17,294 nucleotides of DNA from Streptococcus parasanguinis (GCA_905188195.1 CAJJKY010000022.1:1-17294); one strand, 5' to 3'. Shown: positions 6,668-13,411, numbered from the stretch's first letter. Numbers and translations: made by a program. The notes: generated from the letters alone by a model not told the origin.

Positions 6668-7642
6668 ATGGAAGTTTTCGAAAATCTCAAAGCCAACCTC
6701 GTTGGTAAGAATGCACGCATTGTATTACCAGAAGGTGAAGAACCTCGTATCCTCCAAGCGACAAAACGCATTGTGAACGAGACAGAAGTAACCCCTGTCT
6801 TGCTTGGTAATCCGGATAAAATTCGGATTTATCTTGAAATCGAAGGGGTTTTGGATGGATATGAAGTCATCGATCCTCATTCTTATCCAGGTTTTGAGGA
6901 AATGGTAGCTTCCTTAGTAGAACGTCGTAAGGGCAAAATGACAGAAGAAGAAGCGCGTCAAGTCTTGAAAGACGACGTTAACTATTTTGGTGTCATGTTG
7001 GTGCACATGGGAATTGTTGATGGGATGGTATCTGGTGCGATTCACTCAACAGCCGCAACTGTTCGTCCGGCCTTGCAAATTATCAAAACTCGTCCAAATG
7101 TAAAACGGACTTCAGGGGCTTTCCTTATGGTTCGTGGATCTGAACGCTACTTGTTTGGGGATTGTGCCATCAACATCAATCCAGATGCTGAAGGATTAGC
7201 CGAAATTGCCATCAACTCAGCTATCACAGCCAAGATGTTTGGTATTGATCCAAAAATTGCTATGTTGAGCTATTCAACAAAAGGATCTGGTTTCGGTGAA
7301 AGTGTTGATAAGGTTGTCGAAGCAACTAAGCTTGCCCATGAACTTCGTCCAGACCTTGAAATTGATGGTGAATTGCAATTTGACGCTGCCTTTGTCCCAG
7401 CAACCGCAGCCTTGAAGGCTCCAGGAAGCAAGGTGGCAGGTCAAGCTAATGTCTTTATCTTCCCTGGTATTGAAGCAGGTAACATTGGATACAAGATGGC
7501 TGAACGTCTCGGAGGCTTTGCAGCGGTAGGTCCAGTATTGCAAGGGTTGAATAAACCAGTCAACGACCTTTCTCGTGGATGTAATGCAGATGACGTTTAC
7601 AAATTAACCTTGATTACAGCAGCTCAAGCTGTGGAACAATAA
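6668..7642 (+). CDS. pta: Phosphate acetyltransferase
   Basis: Interconverts acetyl-CoA and acetyl phosphate; with acetate kinase it yields ATP and acetate, and acetyl phosphate is also made by pyruvate oxidase in these bacteria. The 324-aa length is the single-domain (PTA_PTB) form without the N-terminal regulatory domains of the long enterobacterial enzyme. Recognisable stretches: RIVLPEGEEPRILQA near the N-terminus, SGAIHSTAATVRPALQII in the middle and GIEAGNIGYKMAERLGG near the C-terminus. The start has AAAGGAG about eight bases upstream. It follows rluD by 21 bases without an obvious promoter, so it is probably the last gene of the relQ operon. The repeat at 7655 follows. Confidence 0.97.
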   Translation: MEVFENLKANLVGKNARIVLPEGEEPRILQATKRIVNETEVTPVLLGNPDKIRIYLEIEGVLDGYEVIDPHSYPGFEEMVASLVERRKGKMTEEEARQVLKDDVNYFGVMLVHMGIVDGMVSGAIHSTAATVRPALQIIKTRPNVKRTSGAFLMVRGSERYLFGDCAININPDAEGLAEIAINSAITAKMFGIDPKIAMLSYSTKGSGFGESVDKVVEATKLAHELRPDLEIDGELQFDAAFVPATAALKAPGSKVAGQANVFIFPGIEAGNIGYKMAERLGGFAAVGPVLQGLNKPVNDLSRGCNADDVYKLTLITAAQAVEQ

Positions 7643-7654
7643 GAAATGCATTTA

Positions 7655-7831
7655 GAGAGTGGGACGACGAAATCGGTAATTCGTTAGAATTCGATTTCGT
7701 CGTCCCACCTCCGCACAGTTGAGTAGGGCTATAAAAGCTGATGAAATCAGCGTAGTAGAGCCCACTCAACCACTGCGTCTTGCTCGACAATCCAAAAACA
7801 ATTAAGAGGCTAGGACTTTTGTCCCAGACTC
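7655..7831 (+). repeat. Three-hairpin intergenic repeat, copy B (complete)
   Basis: Complete 177-base copy. Hairpin I: GTGGGACGACGAAATCG (7659-7675) pairs perfectly with 7692-7708, with an inner AATTC-gtta-GAATT tip. Hairpin II: CGCA/TGCG and GTTGAGT/ACTCAAC outside (7712-7777), GGGCT/AGCCC inside, GCTGAT-gaa-ATCAGC at the tip. Hairpin III: 7806-7831. The ends GAGAGTGGGAC and GTCCCAGACTC form an imperfect inverted repeat. No clear target-site duplication. It fills most of the 248-base gap between pta and mutY. Confidence 0.92.
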
Positions 7832-7838
7832 TTTTTCT
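7806..7838 (+). terminator. Terminator hairpin of repeat copy B, behind pta
   Basis: GAGGCTAGGAC / GTCCCAGACTC with a TTTT loop, then CTTTTTCTTT. Copy B has two mismatches in the stem (A.C and G.A), so it should be weaker than the other copies. It is the most likely end of the relQ-pta transcript. Confidence 0.6.
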
Positions 7839-7875
7839 TTATAAAATCAGAATTTCTAAACTCTAACTCATTCTG

Positions 7876-7884
7876 TGGTATACT
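7876..7884 (+). promoter_or_regulatory. mutY promoter, extended -10
   Basis: TGG-TATACT with the -10 at 7879-7884; the -35 position (about 7856-7861) is poor. The expected transcription start, seven bases downstream, is the A of the mutY ATG (7891), predicting a leaderless transcript. Confidence 0.6.
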
Positions 7885-7890
7885 AGGAAT

Positions 7891-9057
7891 ATGTTAGATT
7901 TAAAAGATTACGGGATTACCATGTGGGAGGAGGAAAAAATCGCCTCTTTCCGAGTAAAGTTATTAGCCTGGTATGATGCCCATAAACGGGATCTCCCCTG
8001 GAGAAGGACCCAGGATCCTTATAAAATTTGGATCTCAGAGATTATGCTCCAGCAGACACGTGTCGATACGGTGATTCCTTATTATGAGCGCTTTTTAGAC
8101 TGGTTTCCGACGGTCGCTGATTTGGCTCAAGCCCCTGAAGAAAAACTCTTAAAAGCTTGGGAAGGATTGGGGTATTACTCACGGGTCCGTAACATGCAGA
8201 AGGCTGCCCAGCAGATAATGGAAAATCACGGAGGAGTGTTCCCATCAAGTTATGAGGAAATATCTAAACTGAAGGGAATTGGGCCTTATACAGCTGGTGC
8301 CATTGCTAGTATTGCCTTTGGATTACCAGAGCCAGCAGTGGATGGCAATGTCATGCGGGTTCTAGCCCGCTTGTTTGAGGTGGACTACGATATCGGAGTC
8401 CCGACTAATCGCAAGATTTTTCAAGCCATGATGGAATTCTTGATCGCTCCGGCCCGTCCGGGTGATTTCAATCAGGCTTTGATGGATTTGGGGTCCGATA
8501 TTGAATCGCCAGTCAATCCACGGCCGGAAGAGAGTCCTGTTAAGGAATTTAGCGCGGCCTACCAACATGGAACCATGGATCGTTATCCTATTAAGGCTCC
8601 CAAGAAGAAACCGGTACCTGTCTATCTCACAGCCTTTATTATCAAGGATAGTCAAGGCCGCTATTTGTTGGAGAAAAATGAGCGAGAAGGGCTTTTATCG
8701 GGTTTCTGGCATTTCCCCTTGATCGAAGTGGATTGCCTGTCTGAGAACCTAGGCCAATTATCACTACTGGATAGTAAGGGGGAAGCAGAGAGCAACCCAG
8801 AAATTCTTTCCTTTGAACAAGACTATGACTTGGCCATTGACTGGCAGGACAAATCTTATCCTATCGTCCAGCATGTCTTTTCGCATCGCAAGTGGCAGGT
8901 TCAGATTCGATACGGCCTAGTAAAAGAAGGGGAGCAACCAGCAAGCGAATCGACTGTTTGGTTAACACCAGAAGAATTTTCCGACTATCCTTTTGCTAAA
9001 CCTCAGCAGAAGATCTGGACGACTTTTTCGGAAAACGAAAAAATAGCTAGAGACTGA
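7891..9057 (+). CDS. mutY: A/G-specific adenine glycosylase MutY, clusterless form
   Basis: Removes adenine mispaired with 8-oxoguanine, preventing G:C to T:A changes. The HhH-GPD domain shows SEIMLQQTRV with catalytic Glu50, the hairpin GIGPYTAGA (129-137) and catalytic Asp151 in VDGNVMRV. A C-terminal NUDIX-like 8-oxoG recognition domain follows (from about 240). Odd: the four Cys of the usual 4Fe-4S loop (C-x6-C-x2-C-x5-C) are replaced by E205, P212, S215 and S221 with spacing kept exactly. Length is 388 aa. The ATG at 7891 gives MLDLKDYGI, like the pneumococcal N-terminus as I recall it, but has no proper Shine-Dalgarno; an internal ATG at 7921 is an alternative. The stop codon sits in the loop of the terminator. 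Confidence 0.96.
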   Translation: MLDLKDYGITMWEEEKIASFRVKLLAWYDAHKRDLPWRRTQDPYKIWISEIMLQQTRVDTVIPYYERFLDWFPTVADLAQAPEEKLLKAWEGLGYYSRVRNMQKAAQQIMENHGGVFPSSYEEISKLKGIGPYTAGAIASIAFGLPEPAVDGNVMRVLARLFEVDYDIGVPTNRKIFQAMMEFLIAPARPGDFNQALMDLGSDIESPVNPRPEESPVKEFSAAYQHGTMDRYPIKAPKKKPVPVYLTAFIIKDSQGRYLLEKNEREGLLSGFWHFPLIEVDCLSENLGQLSLLDSKGEAESNPEILSFEQDYDLAIDWQDKSYPIVQHVFSHRKWQVQIRYGLVKEGEQPASESTVWLTPEEFSDYPFAKPQQKIWTTFSENEKIARD

Positions 9058-9075
9058 TCTCTAGCTATTTTTTTT
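9041..9075. terminator. Bidirectional terminator between mutY and the thioredoxin-like gene
   Basis: Stem TAGCTAGAGA (9044-9053) / TCTCTAGCTA (9058-9067) with a four-base loop; an eight-T run (9068-9075) follows on the plus strand and a T-run on the minus strand. The mutY stop (9055-9057) is in the loop and the opposite gene's stop (9074-9076) overlaps the T-run. Confidence 0.9.
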
Positions 9076-9421
9076 ATAGATGAGCGAATGCTTTGATTTC
9101 TTCTTTAGACATAGACGAGTCGCAACGAACAGTGACTTCACCAGATTCGACATGTAAAAATCCTGGGACAGTTGGGATGCCGTAAGTTGAACGGAAGGCT
9201 TGTAATGCGTCTAGCTGACTTGGTTCTTCACTATTAATGAAGTAGATATGAGCTTTGGTTTCAGCTACGACAGTTGCTAACTTAGCAGCAAACTTCCGGC
9301 AGTAAGGACAAGTCTTGCGTCCGATAAAGAAGGTTGCTGTTTCTTTTTGATCGATCGCTTCTTGCGCACGCGCGACAGTTGTGACTTCAAGATCTTTAAT
9401 ATCTTCTAAAAATTGTTCCAT
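9074..9421 (-). CDS. Thioredoxin-fold protein with CPYC motif
   Basis: A 115-aa protein with the thioredoxin fold: a strand TATFFIGR leads to the redox motif CPYC (C38, C41), and GIPTVPGF carries the cis-proline loop (P83). It has no signal peptide, so it should act in the cytoplasm. It resembles proteins annotated in streptococci as thioredoxin-family or bacteriocin transport accessory proteins (PedC/BrcD-like); no bacteriocin gene is nearby, so a general thiol-disulfide role is more likely. CPYC is a glutaredoxin-style dipeptide rather than the CGPC of classical thioredoxin. The start has GAGG seven bases upstream. It is probably monocistronic, between repeat copy C and the terminator it shares with mutY. 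Confidence 0.9.
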   Translation of the reverse strand: MEQFLEDIKDLEVTTVARAQEAIDQKETATFFIGRKTCPYCRKFAAKLATVVAETKAHIYFINSEEPSQLDALQAFRSTYGIPTVPGFLHVESGEVTVRCDSSMSKEEIKAFAHL

Positions 9422-9448
9422 GAGATTACCTCGCTTTCTTCTATGTCT

Positions 9449-9457
9449 AGTATGCCA
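9449..9457 (-). promoter_or_regulatory. Promoter of the thioredoxin-like gene, extended -10
   Basis: Minus strand TGG-CATACT (-10 at 9454-9449). No convincing -35 at 16-18 bases. The predicted start near 9442 leaves a leader of about 20 bases. Confidence 0.4.
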
Positions 9458-9498
9458 TATTTTCTATAAAATCGCTGGTATTTGCTACGAAAGAAAGA

Positions 9499-9673
9499 GA
9501 GAGTGGGACAGAAATCGGTAATTCGTTAGAATTCGATTTCGTCGTCCCACCTCCGCACAGTTGAGTAGGGCTGTAAAAGCTGATAAAATCAGCGTAGTAG
9601 AGCCCACTCAACCACTGCGTCTTGCTCGACAATCAAAAAATAATTGAGAGGCTAGGACTTTTGTCCCAGCCTC
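9499..9673 (+). repeat. Three-hairpin intergenic repeat, copy C (complete)
   Basis: Complete 175-base copy nearly identical to copy B. Differences: the left arm of hairpin I has lost three bases (GTGGGAC-AG-AAATCG), giving an internal loop opposite the intact right arm (ending 9550); hairpin II has a GATAAAATC tip; hairpin III (9648-9673) has only the A.C mismatch. The 5' end GAGAGTGGGACA matches the reverse complement of the 3' end (GAGGCTGGGACA) at 10 of 12 bases. It fills most of the gap between pgm and the thioredoxin-like gene. Confidence 0.92.
9648..9673 (-). terminator. Terminator hairpin of repeat copy C, serving phosphoglucomutase
   Basis: GAGGCT-a-GGAC / GTCC-c-AGCCTC, beginning five bases after the pgm stop codon on the minus strand and followed there by TCAATTATTTTTTG. 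It is the only terminator-like structure behind pgm. Confidence 0.7.
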
Positions 9674-9678
9674 GTGTT

Positions 9679-11394
9679 TTAGCCTACAAAAGCATTGATT
9701 TCTGCTTCGATATTTGCAATTTTTTCTTTAGCATCTGCTTCAGATTCACCAACTGTAGCGATGTAGAATTTGATTTTTGGTTCTGTACCTGAAGGACGAA
9801 CGGCAAACCATGAATCATCAGCCAAGATGTATTTAAGAACGTTACTTGGAGGAGTTGTCAATTTTTCAACGCCGTCAGCAGTAGTAGCTGTTTGTTCCAA
9901 GAAGTCTTCTGTCTTAGCAATGTCTGTATTGTTGAATTGTTTTGGAGCATTGCCACGGAATTTATCCATGATTTTCTTGATTTCAGCAGCCCCGTCAACA
10001 CCTGAAAGGGTAACAGAGATTGTTTTTTCTGCGAAGTAGCCGTATTGTTTGTAGATTTCTTCGATACCATCTGCCAAAGTCATACCACGTGAGCGGTAGT
10101 AAGCTGCGATTTCAGCAACGATAAGAACAGCTTGGATAGCGTCTTTGTCACGTACAAATGGTTTGATGAGGTAACCGAAGCTTTCTTCAAAACCAAGCAT
10201 GTAAGTGTGGTTGTGTTGTGTTTCAAATTCATGAATCTTTTCACCGATAAATTTGAAACCAGTCAAGACGTTAAACATGGTTGCGCCGTAGCTTTCTGCA
10301 ATCTTAGTCACCAACTCAGTTGATACGATTGATTTACAGAGGGCAGCATTGGCAGGAAGGGTACCAGCTGTTTTGTGAGCTTCAAGAATGTATTTAGCAA
10401 TGATCGCTCCGATTTGGTTACCAGAAAGGTTGAGGTAAGAACCATCTGGTTGGCGGATTTCAACACCAAGGCGGTCAGCGTCTGGGTCAGTTGCAACCAA
10501 TACATCAGCGTCTACTTTGCGACCAAGTTCTTCAGCAAGAGCAAAGGCAGCTTGGTTTTCAGGGTTTGGAGATTTAACAGTTGAGAAGTCAGCATCTGGA
10601 ACAGCTTGAGCTTCAACAACTTGAACAGCTTCAAATCCAGCTTGGGCAAGAGCACGACGAGCCAACATTTCACCAGTACCATGAAGTGGAGTGTAGACAA
10701 TCTTCATGTCGCGTCCGTATTCATTAATCAAGTCTTGGTTGATGTTTACGCCTTTCACTTCTTTCAAGTATTCAGCGTCGACGTTTTCACCGATAACTTC
10801 AATCAAGCCGTTAGCTTTGCTTTCTTCAAGGTCAGCTAATTGTACAGTGAAAGGATTTTCGATAGCACGGATGTAATCTGTCAATGCATCAGCATCTGCA
10901 GGAGGCATTTGTCCACCGTCTTCACCGTATACTTTGTATCCGTTAAATGGAGCAGGGTTGTGGCTAGCGGTTACCATGATCCCAGCAAATGTGTGAAGAT
11001 GACGAACAGCAAACGACAATTCAGGTGTTGGACGAAGGCTTTCAAATACATAAGATTTGATATCGTGTGCAGCTAAAACTTGAGCAGATTCAAAAGCAAA
11101 CTCAGGAGAGAAGTGACGGCTATCGTAAGCGATCGCAACTCCGCGTTTCTTTGCTTCCTCACCTTTTGAGTCGATCAATTGGGCCAACCCTTCAGTTGCT
11201 TGGCGAACAACGTAAATGTTAATGCGGTTGGTACCAGCACCAATCAATCCACGCATACCAGCGGTACCGAATTCAAGGTTGGTATAGAAGGCATCTTCTT
11301 TCGTTTTTTCATCCATTGCGACCAACTCATCACGAAGGTAAGCTGGTAATTCAGCAAAGTCGAGCCATTTTTGGTAGTTTTCTTGATAGGTCAT
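9679..11394 (-). CDS. pgm: Alpha-phosphoglucomutase (phospho-sugar mutase)
   Basis: Interconverts glucose 6-phosphate and glucose 1-phosphate, the entry to UDP-glucose, capsule or wall polysaccharide and glycogen synthesis. All four active-site loops are present: phosphoserine in TASHNP (S144), metal loop DPDADR (303-308), sugar loop GFEES (401-405) and phosphate loop RPSGTEPK (533-540). Length is 571 aa, normal for the Gram-positive form. A phosphomannomutase activity is possible for this family, but in streptococci this is the main Pgm. The start has AAAGGAGA seven bases upstream. It has its own promoter, and codon use looks like that of a highly expressed gene. It is transcribed toward repeat copy C, which terminates it. 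Confidence 0.96.
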   Translation of the reverse strand: MTYQENYQKWLDFAELPAYLRDELVAMDEKTKEDAFYTNLEFGTAGMRGLIGAGTNRINIYVVRQATEGLAQLIDSKGEEAKKRGVAIAYDSRHFSPEFAFESAQVLAAHDIKSYVFESLRPTPELSFAVRHLHTFAGIMVTASHNPAPFNGYKVYGEDGGQMPPADADALTDYIRAIENPFTVQLADLEESKANGLIEVIGENVDAEYLKEVKGVNINQDLINEYGRDMKIVYTPLHGTGEMLARRALAQAGFEAVQVVEAQAVPDADFSTVKSPNPENQAAFALAEELGRKVDADVLVATDPDADRLGVEIRQPDGSYLNLSGNQIGAIIAKYILEAHKTAGTLPANAALCKSIVSTELVTKIAESYGATMFNVLTGFKFIGEKIHEFETQHNHTYMLGFEESFGYLIKPFVRDKDAIQAVLIVAEIAAYYRSRGMTLADGIEEIYKQYGYFAEKTISVTLSGVDGAAEIKKIMDKFRGNAPKQFNNTDIAKTEDFLEQTATTADGVEKLTTPPSNVLKYILADDSWFAVRPSGTEPKIKFYIATVGESEADAKEKIANIEAEINAFVG

Positions 11395-11432
11395 GCAAGC
11401 GTCTCCTTTTTGCTTATAATTTAATCGCTTAC

Positions 11433-11461
11433 ATTATAGCAAAATTTTTCAGAAAATTCTA
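11433..11461 (-). promoter_or_regulatory. pgm promoter
   Basis: Minus strand: perfect extended -10 TGC-TATAAT (-10 at 11438-11433) with a weak -35 (TAGAAT, 11461-11456) at 17 bases. The predicted start near 11426 gives a leader of about 30 bases. Confidence 0.7.
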
Positions 11462-11507
11462 GAGATAATTGTAAATCTTTTCAAAAAAATAGAGGCATTC
11501 AACCATC

Positions 11508-11537
11508 AAAAAAGCCAAGACAGATCTGTCTTGGCTT
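11508..11537 (-). terminator. Terminator of the coaB-coaC-ECF operon
   Basis: A perfect 26-base palindrome (11512-11537, AAGCCAAGACAGA and its complement) followed on the minus strand by six T. It begins six bases after the stop codon of the ECF S component gene. Confidence 0.9.
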
Positions 11538-11543
11538 GGAAGA

Positions 11544-12104
11544 TTATTTTAATTTTTCAAGAGATGGAATGACTGCACTGGTAATGAGTACTGTCGCAAT
11601 GACTTCTATGAGTGAGTTAGTAGAGACAATCAAGCCAAGGAAATTTTGAATTCCCCCTCCAAAACTGTTACCAAAGAAGAAGTAAATTCCGCTTAAAACG
11701 AAAACAGTATTGGTCATAGAGCCGACAATTCCAGCGATCACAAGTCCTGTACGATTGCGAATCCACCGATAGACGAAGTAAGGGGTTACCCCGATGAGAA
11801 TCCGAGGGACTATGGCAATGATAAGAGAGTAGAGATTCCCGTGAGGGACAAAGGGACTAAAGAGATAGCTGGCGGGTGTTATAACCAGGGTATTCATAGT
11901 GAGGCTAAAGAGTCCCATGAGGAGTCCTAAGATAGCTCCAATCCGTGGACCGTATATGATAGAGGCGATCACGACTGGAATGTGAACCAAGGTTGGTTGA
12001 ATTCCTGATGGAACAAATTGCAGAATGAAGGACGTCACAAAGTGAATGGTAATCATCACCGCAAAAAAGATGGCAATTCGTGAAATAGAAGATGATTTTC
12101 TCAT
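11544..12104 (-). CDS. ECF transporter S component, probably for pantothenate
   Basis: A 186-aa, very hydrophobic protein with about six membrane segments and short loops, the size and layout of the substrate-binding S component of energy-coupling factor vitamin transporters. The ATPase (EcfA) and T (EcfT) subunits are not here and would be shared from elsewhere. It is the third gene after coaB and coaC, so pantothenate or a CoA precursor is the likely substrate (PanT-like); that is inference from context. The frame opens at a TTG at 12110, but the ATG at 12104 is preferred: AAGGAG lies eight bases upstream, and it overlaps the coaC stop as ATGA. Translation is probably coupled to coaC. Confidence 0.88.
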   Translation of the reverse strand: MRKSSSISRIAIFFAVMITIHFVTSFILQFVPSGIQPTLVHIPVVIASIIYGPRIGAILGLLMGLFSLTMNTLVITPASYLFSPFVPHGNLYSLIIAIVPRILIGVTPYFVYRWIRNRTGLVIAGIVGSMTNTVFVLSGIYFFFGNSFGGGIQNFLGLIVSTNSLIEVIATVLITSAVIPSLEKLK

Positions 12105-12640
12105 AAACAATTCTCCTTAACAGCTTCAACAATAGCTTCTACAGTCGCTAGAGCTCCAGAACCTTTGTCCCCACAAGCAAGAACAGTATCACGAGGTTGG
12201 ATGATCTGGTAACCATAGTCTTGTAAGAGCTTTAGATTTCGTTGGGTAGCAGGATGTTCTAGCATTTTTGTATTCATAGCAGGGGCTAGTAATTTTTTAG
12301 TGGTTTGAGGCAAAGCTAGAGCTGTGCTTGTGACCATATTATCTGCTAGCCCCATAGCAAGTTTAGCAATGGTATTGGCACTGGCTGGCGCTACAAGAAA
12401 GAGGTCTGTTTCTTTTCCAATGTCGATGTGCTCGATCCGCTGTGGATCGTCTTCGATTATTACATCAAGGCCTACTTGATGTTTTGAAAGAACTTGCAAG
12501 GTTAAAGGGGTGATAAATTTTCTGGCTGCAGGAGTCATGAGGACCTTGACTTCCAGTCCTAATTTGGTTAGTTGGCTGGTAATATCAGCCGCTTTATAGG
12601 CGGAAATACTACCGGTAACAGCTAAAGTAATTTGTGTCAT
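12101..12640 (-). CDS. coaC: Phosphopantothenoylcysteine decarboxylase CoaC
   Basis: Flavoprotein that decarboxylates 4'-phosphopantothenoylcysteine to 4'-phosphopantetheine, a step of coenzyme A synthesis. Visible: the FMN-binding N-terminus TGSISAYKA (9-17), catalytic His in RIEHIDIG (H71), APASANTIAKLAMGLADNM (84-102), the PAMNTKM substrate clamp (120-126) and the conserved Cys in LACGDKGSG (C156). At 179 aa it is a stand-alone CoaC, not fused to CoaB as in most bacteria; the split form is usual in streptococci. AAAGGG lies about six bases upstream, just after the coaB stop. Its last codons carry the Shine-Dalgarno of the ECF gene. Confidence 0.96.
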   Translation of the reverse strand: MTQITLAVTGSISAYKAADITSQLTKLGLEVKVLMTPAARKFITPLTLQVLSKHQVGLDVIIEDDPQRIEHIDIGKETDLFLVAPASANTIAKLAMGLADNMVTSTALALPQTTKKLLAPAMNTKMLEHPATQRNLKLLQDYGYQIIQPRDTVLACGDKGSGALATVEAIVEAVKENCL

Positions 12641-12650
12641 ATGTACCCTT

Positions 12651-13328
12651 TTATTGTAAATGATTTAGGATAGCCTCTGCGATTTCTGTTTTCGTAGAAG
12701 CTTCTAGGACCTGATTATCTGTCACTAGATAAGCTTGATGCTGACCATTTTGAATTTTGGTCAGATCATTAGCAACGATCATGCTGGCATGATTTTTAAC
12801 GAGGCTTTCACGCGCTACCTGGATCAACTCTTCAGAAGAAACGTCAACTAATAGCTTAAAACCGATCAGTTGAATGGCAGGATTCCATTCTTTGACGAGG
12901 GAGATAATCTTCGGATTTTTCTTTAGAAAGAGTACTTGGTATTCTTCTCTCGAAGAGATTTTGGTTTCGTGATTTTCGCGATGGATAAAGCTTTGGAGGT
13001 CCTGAGCTTTCTCAACCTCTTCAAGGCCTGTCATGTATACAGGTGTATAGTCTGAAACAGCCATAGCGTGAATCAAGGCCTGATGATGAGGGACTTCCTT
13101 CTGCATTTCTGTAAGTAGTTCCTCTACATTCTCGATCAATAGAAGTCGAAGGTGTGGATGAGGATCGGGTTTAAGCGCGGTAGGCGTTGTGATCAAGGTC
13201 ACCTGATGTCCCTTTGCAAGAGCTGCTTCTGTAAGGATTTTCCCTAGGCTCCCAGTGGAATGGTTGGTGATTGAACGAACGCTATCGATGGCTTCACTCG
13301 TCCCGCCTGATGTAATTAAAATATGCAT
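12651..13328 (-). CDS. coaB: Phosphopantothenate-cysteine ligase CoaB
   Basis: Joins 4'-phosphopantothenate and cysteine using a nucleotide triphosphate (CTP in most bacteria). A stand-alone 225-aa form. Visible: the N-terminal Rossmann strand ILITSGGTSEAID with SITNHSTGSLG (nucleotide and phosphate binding), HAMAVSDY (about 88-95), the KISS motif (about 123-126), IGFKLL and the C-terminal VANDL. The ATG at 13328 must be the start, because the first beta-strand begins at residue 2. There is no Shine-Dalgarno: a -10 box ends six bases before the ATG, so the mRNA is predicted to be leaderless. It is the first gene of the coaB-coaC-ECF operon, divergent from fhs. Confidence 0.95.
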   Translation of the reverse strand: MHILITSGGTSEAIDSVRSITNHSTGSLGKILTEAALAKGHQVTLITTPTALKPDPHPHLRLLLIENVEELLTEMQKEVPHHQALIHAMAVSDYTPVYMTGLEEVEKAQDLQSFIHRENHETKISSREEYQVLFLKKNPKIISLVKEWNPAIQLIGFKLLVDVSSEELIQVARESLVKNHASMIVANDLTKIQNGQHQAYLVTDNQVLEASTKTEIAEAILNHLQ

Positions 13329-13334
13329 ATGCTT

Positions 13335-13363
13335 ATTTTACACAAAAAAGATACGTAAGTAAA
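13335..13363 (-). promoter_or_regulatory. coaB operon promoter (leaderless)
   Basis: Minus strand: -35 TTTACT (13363-13358), 17 bases, -10 TAAAAT (13340-13335), then six bases to the coaB ATG. The expected start is the A of that ATG. Confidence 0.65.
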
Positions 13364-13411
13364 GTTCTGAAGCTATTCAAATAGGCTATGACAAGCCATA
13401 AAATATACATA

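Noticed and set aside
7655..7831. Repeat copies as BOX, RUP or CRISPR elements
   Set aside because: The sequence and three-hairpin layout do not match BOX or RUP as I know them, and copies are dispersed, not arrayed with spacers.
9074..9421. Thioredoxin-like gene as part of a bacteriocin locus
   Set aside because: The family name suggests it, but there is no bacteriocin peptide, immunity or export gene nearby.
9447..9632. Open frame of 61 codons across repeat copy C
   Set aside because: It is made of repeat sequence, has no Shine-Dalgarno or recognisable protein features, and is interrupted by the hairpins.
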